In this document: positions 8,701-18,332 of the stretch, piece by piece | Position numbering within the stretch: the stretch's first letter is position 1 | How the letters are laid out: each line of letters begins with the position of its first letter | DNA from: Pseudomonadota bacterium | GTDB lineage: Bacteria; Desulfobacterota; Binatia; Binatales; Binataceae | DNA length: 64,000 nt | NCBI GenBank assembly: GCA_021325355.1 | Contig: JAJPHI010000017.1 | Span: forward strand, 23,686-87,685 | Reading direction: 5' to 3' | Translations under genes and position numbers: made by a program | The notes under the pieces: generated by a model | Seen by the model: only the letters and a program-made list of their open reading frames with translations | Databases searched by the model: none | What the model was told of the DNA's origin: nothing

Positions 8701-9990
8701 TCAGGAGCGGACGCCGAGTTCGATTTCCTCCATCGCGCGGCCGCGTGTTTCCGGCAGCAGCCAGACCAGGGCCGCGCCGGCGACGGAAAAGATCGCGCCG
8801 CAGGCGAGCGTCGCGGCAAAGCCGATGCACGCGGCGCCGAAGGTGATGGCGAGCGGGGTGAAGAACTGGATTCCGCGCGTGACGTTGAGCAGCAGGCCGA
8901 GCGCGGTGTTGCGCACTCTGGTCGGCAGCAGTTCCGCGATCATCGGTCCGACCCCGGCCCAGGTGCCGGTGCCGACTCCGGCCATCACGAACGCGATGCT
9001 CAGCAGGCCTGGAATCCGCATCGCCACCCCCCAGCACATGGTCGCCGGCAGCAGCCCGAGCGCCATCAGGAGACCGAATCCGCAGAGAGCCGGGCGGCGG
9101 CCGAAATAGTCTGCGACACGACCGAAGACGGCGTAACCGACGATACCGCCGAGCTGCATGCGCATCATGAGCGTGCTGCTGGCGGCGGCGCCGAGACCGC
9201 GCGTCACGCGCAGATACGAGGGCATCCAGGTGTACGTGAACCAGTAAGCCTCCGAGTTGACGAGGAGGATGACGAAGAGGAGCCCGACGATGCGATGGTA
9301 GGGTGCGAGCGAGCGCAGTTCCGCGCGATCGAGCCAGCGCCGCGTCGCGTGCCGCCGCCAGACGTCGCTTTCCGGCAGCCAGCGCATCGCCGCCGCCGCG
9401 ACCACGAAAGCCGGCACGGCCGACAGCGCGAACACGAGGCGCCAGCCGATCCATGGTTCGAGGTAGCCGCCGAACCACGCCGCCATCAACCCGCCGAGCG
9501 GCGCGCCTACCTGCACGTAAGCCGCGTAGCGCGCGCGATACGCGGGCGGCATGGTTTCGGCGATCAGGCTCTGTCCGGCGGCCCATTCGCCGCCGACGCC
9601 GATCGCGGTGAAGCTGCGATAGAGCAGGAGTTGGGCAAAGGAATGCGCGACGCCGCACACCAGCGTGCCGAACCCATAGATCAGCACCGTGCTGATAATC
9701 ACCGGTTTGCGTCCGAAGCGATCACCAAGGAAACCGAAGGCGACGCCGCCCGCGGCGGTCATCGCGAGGGCGAGGCCGAGCGCCACTGACGATTGAGTGG
9801 GGCTCAGCCGGAGATCGCGTGCGATCGGAATCAGCAGGAAGGAATAGAGCAGCAGGTCATAGAAGTCGAAGCTCCAGGCGGCGAAGCAGAGCGCGACGAT
9901 CCGGTAATGGTTCGCGCCGACCGGCTGCTCGTTGAGCATCGGCGGGCGCCGGGCCGCGTCCAACCTTGGTGCAGTTGGCTGACCAGTCAT
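8701..9990 (-). CDS. MFS transporter, metabolite:H+ symporter-like
   Basis: A 429-residue inner-membrane transporter with twelve predicted helices. Motif A appears as GDRFGRKP between helices 2 and 3 and again as GRVADYFGRRP in the second half. RSFTAIGVGGEWAAG in helix 4 is the pattern seen in the MHS/aromatic-acid and sialate-like symporters (PucI/NanT relatives). It ends in a cytoplasmic LPETRGRAMEE tail. It stands alone, so the substrate is not indicated by neighbours. An organic acid is the best guess from family. Confidence 0.85.
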   Translation of the reverse strand: MTGQPTAPRLDAARRPPMLNEQPVGANHYRIVALCFAAWSFDFYDLLLYSFLLIPIARDLRLSPTQSSVALGLALAMTAAGGVAFGFLGDRFGRKPVIISTVLIYGFGTLVCGVAHSFAQLLLYRSFTAIGVGGEWAAGQSLIAETMPPAYRARYAAYVQVGAPLGGLMAAWFGGYLEPWIGWRLVFALSAVPAFVVAAAAMRWLPESDVWRRHATRRWLDRAELRSLAPYHRIVGLLFVILLVNSEAYWFTYTWMPSYLRVTRGLGAAASSTLMMRMQLGGIVGYAVFGRVADYFGRRPALCGFGLLMALGLLPATMCWGVAMRIPGLLSIAFVMAGVGTGTWAGVGPMIAELLPTRVRNTALGLLLNVTRGIQFFTPLAITFGAACIGFAATLACGAIFSVAGAALVWLLPETRGRAMEEIELGVRS

Positions 9991-10125
9991 CGCGGAAACC
10001 GCAGGAGGTGAGGCGCTGGCTTCATGACAAGGCGATATGGTTGGTTATCTTTCGAGTTTTGCCGCCCGCGGCGCAAGTGGACCAGGCGACCCTGCGGGCC
10101 CTCAAGGAGGAAGTGATCCACGCCC

Positions 10126-11862
10126 ATGATTCGACGCTTTTTGCGATGGATAGTGCGCACGCTGGTGTTGTTCGTGCTAATCGCTCTGATAATCGGCGTC
10201 AGCCGCTACATAGCCCACCGCTATCGTCCGGGATCAGTCCTCGTGCTCACCCTGGATGGTCCGATGAGCGAGCGGGAGTCGCCGTCGCCGTTCGGCACGA
10301 TCGCGACGGAAGGCAACTCGCTGAGTCAGATTCGCACGGCGCTCACGGCGGCGCAGGACGATCCGCGGATCGTCGGCCTCGCGATCAAGATCTACGATCC
10401 GACGATGGAGCTGGCGCAGGCGCAGGAGCTGGCGGGGATGATCGCGACCTTTCGCGCGCACGGGAAGTGGACCACCGCCTACCTGGAGACCGCCGGCGAG
10501 AGCGACTTCGGCAACCTGCCCTACCTGGTGGCGAGCGCCGCCGACGAGGTTTCGATGATGCCGCAGGGCGAAATGAACCTGCTCGGCGTGAGTCTCAGGG
10601 AGGTTTTCGCGCGCGGGTTTTTCGACTGGATCAAGGTGAAGCCGGTCTTTGATGCGATCGGCAAGTACAAAACCGCGGCCAACGTCTTTACCGAAAAGGA
10701 TTTCACCCCCGCCCAGCGCGAGGACGACGAGTCGCTGGCCGGCAGCATGTTCGATCAACTGGTCAATCAGACGGCCGACAATCGGCATCTGGAGAGCGCC
10801 GACATGCACAGCATCATTGACCGCGCGCCGCTGACCGCGGCGGACGGTCTCAAGGCGCGCCTGGTCGATCGGCTGGAGTACGAAGACCAGTTCACCGATC
10901 GTGTGCGGCATTATCGCGGCGAGCATCATGAGCTGATTCCGGCGGATTCCTACGTCGGTCCGGGCGAATTCAGCCTGGCCTCGCGCGCCAAGATTGCGGT
11001 CATCTACGGCGTCGGCGCGATTCAGCGCGGCAGCGGCGGCTACGATCCGGTGCTCTCCCCAGGGGGTGAATCGATGGGCTCGGACGATATGGTCGAAGCC
11101 TTCAAGGAGGCGCGCACGGACGATTCCATCCGCGCGGTGGTCTTCAGGATCAATTCGCCCGGCGGATCGGTGATCGCTTCGGAGCTGATTCGCCGGGCGG
11201 TCGAGCTGTGTGCGCATCGCAAGCCGGTCATCGTCAGCATGAGCTCGTACGCAGCCTCGGGCGGATTCTGGATCGCCACGCCGGCGCAGCGGACTTTCGC
11301 TGATCCGGGAACGATCACCGGTTCAATCGGGGTGCTCGGCGGGAAGTTCGACATTTCCGGTGGGGCGACCGCGCTCGGCATCAATACGGGCGCCATCAGT
11401 CATGGCCAGAATGCCGACATGTTTGACGAGTTCACCGATTTCACGCCGGAGCAGGCAGAGCTCTTTCACGATCGCATCCTCGGCGACACCTATAACTATT
11501 TTCTCAAGTTGGTGGCGAAGCAGCGCCATATGACGGTCGAAGAGGTCGATGGGCTCGCGCAGGGCCACGTCTACACCGGGGTCCAGGCGGCGCAGCTCAA
11601 ACTGATTGATCATCTGGGCGGTTTCGACGCCGCGCTCGCCGAGGCCAAGCTGATGGCCAAACTGAACCCGCAGGAGCCGGTGCAACTGGTCGAGCTGCCG
11701 ACCGAGCTGGGGCCGATCGGACGGCTGCTGCAGGGCAAACTCTACGGAGAACGATGGTCGGAGCCGCGCGTGCTACGGCCGCTGATCGGCGCCATGCGTG
11801 AAGCGCTCGCGCGCCACGCCGCCTTCGGCGAGGCGTACTGCGCGGTCGCGCCGCGGATGTAA
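10126..11862 (+). CDS. sppA: Signal peptide peptidase SppA, 67K type
   Basis: A 578-residue membrane-anchored serine protease that degrades leftover signal peptides. There is one N-terminal membrane helix (residues 12-30), followed by two tandem S49 domains, as in E. coli SppA. The catalytic Lys is in IGKYKTAANVFTEKDF (near residue 180) and the nucleophile Ser in SSYAASGGFWIATPA (near residue 378). GSIGVLGGKFDISG is the usual block after the nucleophile. AGGAGG lies 15 bases before the ATG, a long spacing, but an in-frame stop immediately upstream excludes an earlier start. It is convergent with rpe. Confidence 0.93.
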   Translation: MIRRFLRWIVRTLVLFVLIALIIGVSRYIAHRYRPGSVLVLTLDGPMSERESPSPFGTIATEGNSLSQIRTALTAAQDDPRIVGLAIKIYDPTMELAQAQELAGMIATFRAHGKWTTAYLETAGESDFGNLPYLVASAADEVSMMPQGEMNLLGVSLREVFARGFFDWIKVKPVFDAIGKYKTAANVFTEKDFTPAQREDDESLAGSMFDQLVNQTADNRHLESADMHSIIDRAPLTAADGLKARLVDRLEYEDQFTDRVRHYRGEHHELIPADSYVGPGEFSLASRAKIAVIYGVGAIQRGSGGYDPVLSPGGESMGSDDMVEAFKEARTDDSIRAVVFRINSPGGSVIASELIRRAVELCAHRKPVIVSMSSYAASGGFWIATPAQRTFADPGTITGSIGVLGGKFDISGGATALGINTGAISHGQNADMFDEFTDFTPEQAELFHDRILGDTYNYFLKLVAKQRHMTVEEVDGLAQGHVYTGVQAAQLKLIDHLGGFDAALAEAKLMAKLNPQEPVQLVELPTELGPIGRLLQGKLYGERWSEPRVLRPLIGAMREALARHAAFGEAYCAVAPRM

Positions 11863-11881
11863 GCCGGCGGCGGCGTAGCGA

Positions 11882-12547
11882 TCAGGCGGTTGCCTGTTGA
11901 CGCATCCGCCGAATGATCGCGGCGTAGTCGGGATGGCCGAAGATGCCGGAGCCGGAAACGAAGACGTTGGCGCCGGCGCGCGCGACTTCGGCGATGTTGT
12001 CAGCCTTGATCCCGCCGTCGACCTGGAGGTCGAGTGCGAGGCCGCGACGATCGAGATCGGCGCGAATCAGGCGCAGCCGCGCCAGACTGTCGGGGATGAA
12101 GCTCTGGCCGCCGAAGCCCGGATGGACGCTCATGACGAGAATCATGTCGAAGTGCGGCGCGGCGGCGAGCACACGGTCAGGTGGCGTCTCCGGATTGATC
12201 GCGATCGCGGCGCGGGCGCCGAGGGCGTGAATTGCCGCGGCGACGGCCGGCAGGTCCGCGCAGACCTCGACGTGTACGGAGAGCGAATCCGCGCCGGCCT
12301 CGACGAACGGCTTAAGGTAGCGTTCCGGATGTTCGATCATCAGATGGGCATCGAGCGGCAGCCGAGTGATGGCGCGGACGGACTTGAGGACGGGAATCCC
12401 GATCGAGAGATTGGGCACGAAGTGCCCATCCATCACGTCGAAATGAATGAGGTCAGCACCGGCGGCTTCGACGCGGCGGATTTCGTCGCCGAGCCGGGCG
12501 AAGTCAGCCGAGAGGATCGAAGGCGCGATCTTGTAATTCCGCGTCAT
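11882..12547 (-). CDS. rpe: Ribulose-phosphate 3-epimerase
   Basis: A 221-residue TIM-barrel enzyme that interconverts ribulose 5-phosphate and xylulose 5-phosphate. Diagnostic blocks are IAPSILSADFARLGDEI at the N-terminus, HFDVMDGHFVPNLSIG with metal and catalytic Asp, LDAHLMIEHPERY, MSVHPGFGGQSF and LQVDGGIKADN with the second catalytic Asp. It is the last gene of the slt-def-fmt-rsmB-rpe run, 68 bases after rsmB. With zwf in the same window it belongs to the pentose phosphate pathway. Confidence 0.96.
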   Translation of the reverse strand: MTRNYKIAPSILSADFARLGDEIRRVEAAGADLIHFDVMDGHFVPNLSIGIPVLKSVRAITRLPLDAHLMIEHPERYLKPFVEAGADSLSVHVEVCADLPAVAAAIHALGARAAIAINPETPPDRVLAAAPHFDMILVMSVHPGFGGQSFIPDSLARLRLIRADLDRRGLALDLQVDGGIKADNIAEVARAGANVFVSGSGIFGHPDYAAIIRRMRQQATA

Positions 12548-12615
12548 ATGATCAGGTTAGACCGTCAGGGCCGTTCAACAAAGCGCCCGGGATCGCCGTC
12601 GGCGTTCGGATGCGA

Positions 12616-13989
12616 TTAAAGCTGGCGACGAGCGAGGCGGGCGGCGAAGAAGCCGTCGCGCGCCTCGCGGTCAGGGCGGGTGCGCAGGAAGCCGTCGCGG
12701 TTGATCAAGGGGGCGAGCGGGCCGGTCGTCGGCGGTTGCACGACGAACTGCGGGTTGGTGCGCAAAAACTCGGCGACCACCTTTTCACCCTCTTCCGGCG
12801 CGAGGCTGCAAACGGAATAGACCAACACGCCGCCAGGTTTCACGGTGGCGGCGGCCTGATGCAGCATCGGCAACTGCAGCTTTGCCATCCGTGCGAAGTC
12901 GTCAGGCTGCAGGCGCCATCGGAGTTCCGGATGCTCGCGCAGAGTACCGAGGCCGGTACAAGGGGCGTCGAGCAGGACGGCGGCGGCCGAAGCCGAGGGC
13001 AGCGGCACGCCGCGCGCGGAGTCGCATCGTACGACCAGCACCTGGGGATGGTGCAGGCGGCGGGCGAGCTCGCGGATACGCTTGAGGCCGACGAAACTCG
13101 CATCGCAGGCGATGACGCGGCCGTCGCGGCCGACCAGCTCCGCCAGATGGGTGGTCTTGCCTCCGGGTGCCGCCGCGAGGTCGATTACGGTCGCGCCCGG
13201 GCTGGGATCGAGCAATCTCGTGACCATCTGGGAGGCTTCGGATTGCGGCAGGAACAGGCCGTCGCCATACGCGGAGGAGGCGAAAATTGCCGCGCCCTTA
13301 AGATAGACGGTTTCCGGCAGCAGGCCGCGCCGCGCGATCGTCATCCCTTCGCGCTCGATTGACGCCAGCAGAGTCGCGGGCGTGCCGCGCGCCAGATTCA
13401 GGCGGAGGACGTTGGGTGCGGGCTCGTTATGCGCGGCCATCAGCGCCTCGGCCTCGGCTGTCCCAAACCATTCGACCAGCTTTTCGGCCAGCCATCGCGG
13501 ATGGGAGTAGGCGATCGCCAAATAGTCGAGCTCGTCGCGCCGACGATCGGGCAGTGCGACCGCCGTGCGCTGGGCGGCGCGCAGAACGGCGTTGACGAAG
13601 CCGCCGATGTGTGTTTCGCGGCGATGCTCACGCGCGAGGCTCACGGCAGTATCGATAATCGCGTGCGGGGGTGTGCGGGTGAGGCGCCGCAACTGGTAGA
13701 GGCCAATTCGCAGAACGTTAAGCACGATCGGATCGAGTTGGGCGAGCGGCAGGCGCGAGAGTTGGGCCAGCTCATAATCCAGGCGGCCGCGCCACGCGCT
13801 CACGCCCAACACCAGCTCGGTGACGAGACGGCGATCGGCCGGTTTCGCGAAGGCCGCCAGACGATGGCCCAGCAGAACGTCGGCGAAGGCGCGATCGCGC
13901 TCGACGCGGGTCAGGATGTCGAGGGCCGCGCGACGCGTAGCGAGACCGGTCGGCGCGCGCCGCCGACCTGGCGCGGGGTCAGGTACCAA
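12616..13989 (-). CDS. rsmB: 16S rRNA (cytosine-967-C5)-methyltransferase RsmB
   Basis: An S-adenosylmethionine-dependent enzyme that methylates C967 of 16S rRNA. The N-terminal NusB-like helical domain (ATRRAALDILTRVE...) is followed by the Rossmann methyltransferase domain, with VIDLAAAPGGKTTHLAE for cofactor binding and two catalytic cysteines in LLDAPCTGLGTLR and VYSVCSLAPEEGE. The track starts at a GTG (14034) with no ribosome site. A TTG at 13989 has AGGGAG five bases upstream and gives 457 residues. It then overlaps the end of fmt by 11 bases, consistent with translational coupling. Confidence 0.94.
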   Translation of the reverse strand: MVPDPAPGRRRAPTGLATRRAALDILTRVERDRAFADVLLGHRLAAFAKPADRRLVTELVLGVSAWRGRLDYELAQLSRLPLAQLDPIVLNVLRIGLYQLRRLTRTPPHAIIDTAVSLAREHRRETHIGGFVNAVLRAAQRTAVALPDRRRDELDYLAIAYSHPRWLAEKLVEWFGTAEAEALMAAHNEPAPNVLRLNLARGTPATLLASIEREGMTIARRGLLPETVYLKGAAIFASSAYGDGLFLPQSEASQMVTRLLDPSPGATVIDLAAAPGGKTTHLAELVGRDGRVIACDASFVGLKRIRELARRLHHPQVLVVRCDSARGVPLPSASAAAVLLDAPCTGLGTLREHPELRWRLQPDDFARMAKLQLPMLHQAAATVKPGGVLVYSVCSLAPEEGEKVVAEFLRTNPQFVVQPPTTGPLAPLINRDGFLRTRPDREARDGFFAARLARRQL

Positions 13990-14974
13990 GACGGCTCCCT
14001 GGTGCGAGACGGCGTCCGCGGGCAAAGTCGGCACCGGAGATGCGACGGCGCCCGCCGAGTTGAACTTCGAGCAACGCCAGGGTGCCGATCCCGCACTGGA
14101 CCGTCAGCATAGGTCGCAGCGCCGTGATGGTACCGGGGGGACAGGCGGGAGCGGGTGGATTGGTCGCGTCGCTTAGCTGGGCCTTCCACAGCATCAGGTC
14201 GGTGCCGTCGATCGAGGTTCGCGCGACGGGCCAGGGATCGTAAGCCCGAACCATCCGCTCAATCGATGCGGCGTCGGCGCGCCAGTCTATCCGCGCGTCC
14301 TCTTTTTTGATCGGCTTGACATAGGTGGCGCGGCTTTCGTCCTGCGGCCTCTCCGTCAGCCTGCCGCAGCGCAGCAGGTCGAGCGCTTCGAGCATCGCGC
14401 GCGCGCCGAGGTCGGCGAGACGATCTTTCAGGGTGCGCTGGGTTTCGTCCGGTGCGAGATCAAGCTCGCGCTGGAGCAGGATCGGCCCCGCATCCATCCG
14501 CTCGGTCATGCGCATCACGGTTACACCCGTGGTGGCATCGCCGGCGAGGATCGCGGCCTCGATCGGAGAGGCCCCGCGATGACGCGGCAGGAGTGAGGCG
14601 TGCAGGTTGATCGGCATCAGGCGCGCCGCTTGCAAGACTTCAGCAGGAAGAATGCGGCCGTAGGCGACGACGATGAGCAGATCGGGGGCAAATGCCCGGA
14701 GTTGGGCCGGGAACTCGGCTGTGCGGATCCTGGTCGGCTTCAGGAGCGGGAGCTGGAAATGGTCGGCGACCGCCGCCACTTCGGACGGTTCGTACTTGAG
14801 TCCGCGGCCGCGCGGCTGGTCGGGACGAGTGACGACAGCGATTATCCGGACGAGACCGGCGCCGTCGCCGATCAGCCGCTCGAGCACATGAGCCGCCAGC
14901 GCGGGCGTGCCCAGGAAAATCGCCCGGAATGGAGCTTGCGGGTCAGATGAGTGCGGCGGAGGAGGGTTTCCCAT
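13979..14974 (-). CDS. fmt: Methionyl-tRNA formyltransferase
   Basis: A 331-residue enzyme that formylates initiator Met-tRNA using 10-formyl-tetrahydrofolate. The formyltransferase domain contains FLGTPALAAHVL, the folate-site signature NLHASLLPRHRGASPIEAAI with the catalytic Asn/His, and TGVTVMRMTERMDAGPIL. The C-terminal tRNA-binding OB-like domain follows a YVKPIKKEDARIDW linker. The start ATG 14974 lies 32 bases inside the end of def, with GGAGGG upstream. Together with def it forms the N-formylmethionine cycle. Confidence 0.95.
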   Translation of the reverse strand: MGNPPPPHSSDPQAPFRAIFLGTPALAAHVLERLIGDGAGLVRIIAVVTRPDQPRGRGLKYEPSEVAAVADHFQLPLLKPTRIRTAEFPAQLRAFAPDLLIVVAYGRILPAEVLQAARLMPINLHASLLPRHRGASPIEAAILAGDATTGVTVMRMTERMDAGPILLQRELDLAPDETQRTLKDRLADLGARAMLEALDLLRCGRLTERPQDESRATYVKPIKKEDARIDWRADAASIERMVRAYDPWPVARTSIDGTDLMLWKAQLSDATNPPAPACPPGTITALRPMLTVQCGIGTLALLEVQLGGRRRISGADFARGRRLAPGSRLGT

Positions 14975-15485
14975 CGGCCTTACCCTCCTTGATCATCTTG
15001 GTCAGCCGGCGCCTATAGAGGTCGCGCTTGATACGGCTGATACGGTCGAGGAAGAGCTTACCGTCGAGATGGTCGAGCTCATGCTGCAGAGCGACGGCGA
15101 GCAGATCGTCAGCGTCGAGATCGATTGGCTTCTGGTCGGGAGTCCAGGCGCGGACGCGCACGCGTGCGGCGCGCTTCACCTCGGCCGTGTAATCGATCAC
15201 CGAGAGACAGCCTTCCTCCCAAAGGATCGAACCGTCGCGCTCGACGATTTCGGGGTTGATCAGTTTGAGCAGATGTTTACCGGGGTTTTCATGGTCCGTA
15301 TCGATGACCACGACGCGGCGTCCGTCGCCGACCTGAGTCGCGGCGAGACCGACGCCGGGCGCCGCGTACATCGTCTGGACCATGCTGTCGAGGAACAGGT
15401 TGAGCTCGCCGTCGATGTTCTCGACCGGTTTGGCGGCGGTCTTGAGGATCGGATCAGGGAACTTGCGGATGCGCAGCAGGGCCAT
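14943..15485 (-). CDS. def: Peptide deformylase
   Basis: A 180-residue metalloprotease that removes the N-formyl group from nascent proteins. All three motifs are present: GVGLAATQ, EEGCLS and QHELDHLDGKLF, supplying the Cys and two His ligands and the catalytic Glu. The length is typical of type 1 enzymes. It lies 30 bases after the lytic transglycosylase gene and overlaps fmt. Confidence 0.96.
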   Translation of the reverse strand: MALLRIRKFPDPILKTAAKPVENIDGELNLFLDSMVQTMYAAPGVGLAATQVGDGRRVVVIDTDHENPGKHLLKLINPEIVERDGSILWEEGCLSVIDYTAEVKRAARVRVRAWTPDQKPIDLDADDLLAVALQHELDHLDGKLFLDRISRIKRDLYRRRLTKMIKEGKADGKPSSAALI

Positions 15486-15515
15486 CGCTAGCAGCTTAAC
15501 AGAGTGGGGCGATCG

Positions 15516-17630
15516 TCAAAAGTTCGCCGATGACGAGACGCTGGCGACGACGTCCGCATAGGCGGGCTCGTAGAGAAGCCGGTATTCGCGGCGTCCGCCG
15601 ATGACTTTTTTGACGTAGTCGCGGGTTTCCTTGTAGCCGATATTCTCGACCCATTGATCGCCGTCGCCGGGGAACTTCGCGCTCCACGCCGCTACCGCAT
15701 GCTCGCCGCCGTTGTAGGCGGCGACCGCCTTGAGCGGATCGTTGTCGAACATGGCGAGCAGCGCTTTCAGATAGGTTGTGCCGATACGGACGCTGGTTTG
15801 CGGATCGAAGAGATCGAGATCGAGTGGGTTGAGACCGGCGGCCGGGGCCCAGTGTTCGGCGGTTGTCGGCAACAGTTGCATCAGCCCGCGCGCATCGGAA
15901 CCCGAGACGGCACGCGGATTGTAAAGGCTCTCCTGCCGAATCAGGGCGGAGACCAGCCACGGATCGAGCCCCTGGGTGCTGGCGGCCCTGCTGATGAGAT
16001 CCCAGAAGCCGCGCGGATAGCGGATCCGTTCCGTGGCGGCGCTGCTCAACTGGCCGCTGGCGACCATCCGGTTGGCGACCTGGATGGCGTCGTACCAGGC
16101 GCCGGCGGCTTGGGCCTCGTCAAGAATGAAGCGGCGGATAAGCGGATCGTCGGTGGCCGCGATCGCGCGCAACTCGCCGGCTTCGAGCTCGCGCAGGCCG
16201 ATTTGGCGAAACAGAGCGATGCGCGCGAGATGGAAACCGGCGACGCCGTCGGCTACCGGTATCGGCGCGTTGGGGAACGCGGCGGGCGGCGAAGCGGCAG
16301 CGGAAGCGGTATCGAGACGGAGGCGGTCGAGGGCCAGAGCCGGATAATAGTTGCTGCGCTTGTCGGCGGCGACGGCGCGGAGCAGGGCGCGCGCGGCGGT
16401 GCGGTTACCACTCTGCTCGAGCGCGCGCGCCTGCCAGTAGGCGAACATCGCCCAGTCGAGATCGTCGGCACGGCGCGCGGCAGCGGCGAATTCCGTCGCC
16501 GCCGCGGCATAATGACCGTCCATATAGAGCATGAAAGGCGCGCGAAAACGGGCCTGGGCCGCGGCGTCGGAAGCCGGATAGCGGGCTATCAGGCGTAGGT
16601 AGCGGCGACGCGCCGCGTCGCGATCGCCGTCGTCCTCGCAGGTGCGGGCCGCGTCGAACATCGCCTCGGCCGCGCGCGCCGCGTCGCTGGGATAACGCGC
16701 GGCGACGCGATCGAACCAGTATCGGGCCTGAACGGTATCGTTAGCGCGCCAATAAAGATGGCCGAGCGTGGTCATCGCCTCGGCGACGTGTGCATCGGTG
16801 GGAGCGAGGGCAAGGTAGTGCAGCAGGGCCGCGCGCCAGGCTTCGAGATCGTCGCGCGAGGCCGCGGCTTCGAGCCAGGCCAGATCGACGCGCAATCCGG
16901 GGGGCGGGTTCAAGGCCCGCGCCGCCTCGATTTCGCCACGCGCGCGCTGGAGGGCGCCTTCGCGCACCAGCAACTCAGCCTCACGATAGTGGAATTCGAG
17001 CGGTGCGAGCGAAACCACCGCTGGATGGGCGGCGCGCAGCGAATCGGCGAGAGCCCGCGCCGCCGGATCCGCGCCGCCGCGTGGAAAGCGCTCGCGCAGC
17101 GCCTGCGCCTCGGCGTAGGCCTCGGCGAACCTGCCCTGGGCCGCGGCCGCTTCAGCAATCAGGAGACGCGCGTTTTGTTCGGCGCTCGGATCGCCGGTCG
17201 CGAGCGCGACGCGGCGCGCCGCGGCTTCGGCGTTCGCCGGATTGCCGAGCTTAAGCTCGGCGCGCGCGTACTCGACGCCGGCGTCGGCGGCAAAAATGCT
17301 CGACGGGTAGTTATCCTGCAGATGGCGATAGTTCGCGGCCGCGTTGATGAGGTCGCCGGTCTGGGCCTGCGCACTGGCGAGATAGTAGGCGGCGTAGTCG
17401 GCCGCCTCGGGCAGTTTCGCAAGCACGAGTTGCATCGCGCTGATGGTCGTGGCGAAGTCGCGCCGTTCATAGGCGCGGTAGCCCTCGACCAGGGCCGCGC
17501 GCGGATCGTTGGTCGCCGGTTGGCCCGCTGCGGGCGATCGCAGCAGACTGCTCAGGGCGAGGGCAAGGACGATGGTGCACGCCAGACGGATAACGACCGA
17601 TCGAACATCTTGTCGTTGTCGCGCGGGCAT
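15516..17630 (-). CDS. slt: Soluble lytic murein transglycosylase with TPR-like superhelix
   Basis: A 704-residue periplasmic enzyme that cleaves peptidoglycan to 1,6-anhydromuropeptides. The signal peptide (about residues 1-37) ends near SPAAGQ. A long Ala-rich helical repeat region (about 40-520) resembles the Slt70 superhelix. The C-terminal lysozyme-like domain has the catalytic Glu in LIRQESLYNPRAVSGSDARG and the AYNGGEHAVAAW block. Neighbours def, fmt, rsmB and rpe follow in the same direction. It is divergent from maf, with a 99-base gap that must hold both promoters. Confidence 0.93.
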   Translation of the reverse strand: MPARQRQDVRSVVIRLACTIVLALALSSLLRSPAAGQPATNDPRAALVEGYRAYERRDFATTISAMQLVLAKLPEAADYAAYYLASAQAQTGDLINAAANYRHLQDNYPSSIFAADAGVEYARAELKLGNPANAEAAARRVALATGDPSAEQNARLLIAEAAAAQGRFAEAYAEAQALRERFPRGGADPAARALADSLRAAHPAVVSLAPLEFHYREAELLVREGALQRARGEIEAARALNPPPGLRVDLAWLEAAASRDDLEAWRAALLHYLALAPTDAHVAEAMTTLGHLYWRANDTVQARYWFDRVAARYPSDAARAAEAMFDAARTCEDDGDRDAARRRYLRLIARYPASDAAAQARFRAPFMLYMDGHYAAAATEFAAAARRADDLDWAMFAYWQARALEQSGNRTAARALLRAVAADKRSNYYPALALDRLRLDTASAAASPPAAFPNAPIPVADGVAGFHLARIALFRQIGLRELEAGELRAIAATDDPLIRRFILDEAQAAGAWYDAIQVANRMVASGQLSSAATERIRYPRGFWDLISRAASTQGLDPWLVSALIRQESLYNPRAVSGSDARGLMQLLPTTAEHWAPAAGLNPLDLDLFDPQTSVRIGTTYLKALLAMFDNDPLKAVAAYNGGEHAVAAWSAKFPGDGDQWVENIGYKETRDYVKKVIGGRREYRLLYEPAYADVVASVSSSANF

Positions 17631-17729
17631 GGAACATTGCTAACGAGTGACGAAGGTTACATCAATCGGGGGAGCGCGAGCGGCCCTGTGCCGGCTGGCG
17701 CCGGCGAGGCTCGAGCCGGCACGCCATCG

Positions 17730-18332
17730 ATGATCGAAAAATTTGTGGCCGATGAATCCGAGCTGATCCTGGCATCGGGATCGCCGCGGCGGCGCGAACT
17801 GCTCGCCGCGGCAGGACTCAAGTTCACCATTGTGGAAAGCGGCGTCGACGAGACTCGCGGAGCATCGGAAACGGCGGAGAATTATGCCTTGCGGGTCGCG
17901 GGCGACAAGGCCCTCGCCGTCTCCCGCCGAATCCCCGAGCGCCTCGTCCTCGGCGCGGATACGGTCGTCGAGCTGGACGGCGAGGTTTTACTGAAGCCCC
18001 TCGATGCCGCCGATGCGCGCCGGATGCTCAACCGGCTCTCGGGACGCACCCATACCGTGATTACCGCCTATGCGATCGCGCTGGGCGGGCGGATTCTTGC
18101 GAGCGAGCCGGTAATCGCGCAGGTGCGGTTTCGCGTCCTCATCCCGCAAGAGGTTGAAGCTTACATCAACACCGGCGAGCCTTTCGACAAGGCCGGCGCG
18201 TACGGAATCCAGGGCGACGGGGCGAAGTTTATCGTCGATGTGGTCGGCGAGCGCGACACCGTGATGGGGCTCCCCGTGCGACCGGTGCTCGAGGCTCTGC
18301 GGCGGTGCGCGCGCGATGCTGTCCGAGAGTGA
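17730..18332 (+). CDS. maf: Maf-like nucleoside triphosphate pyrophosphatase
   Basis: A 200-residue house-cleaning nucleotide pyrophosphatase (dTTP/UTP type or m7GTP/YceF type). It starts with the family signature LILASGSPRRRELL, followed by VLGADTVV with the catalytic Asp, the LLKPLDAADARRML block and KAGAYGIQG. The 524-residue track ORF is an artefact of an open frame antisense to slt. ATG 17730 is the only start that fits the family. Its last 17 bases overlap yggS. The maf-yggS-proC order suggests one transcript. Confidence 0.92.
   Translation: MIEKFVADESELILASGSPRRRELLAAAGLKFTIVESGVDETRGASETAENYALRVAGDKALAVSRRIPERLVLGADTVVELDGEVLLKPLDAADARRMLNRLSGRTHTVITAYAIALGGRILASEPVIAQVRFRVLIPQEVEAYINTGEPFDKAGAYGIQGDGAKFIVDVVGERDTVMGLPVRPVLEALRRCARDAVRE

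Noticed and set aside
9940-10125. Possible tRNA-like stretch before sppA
   Set aside because: I could not form a cloverleaf with an acceptor stem and T-loop. The sequence is an ordinary divergent promoter gap.
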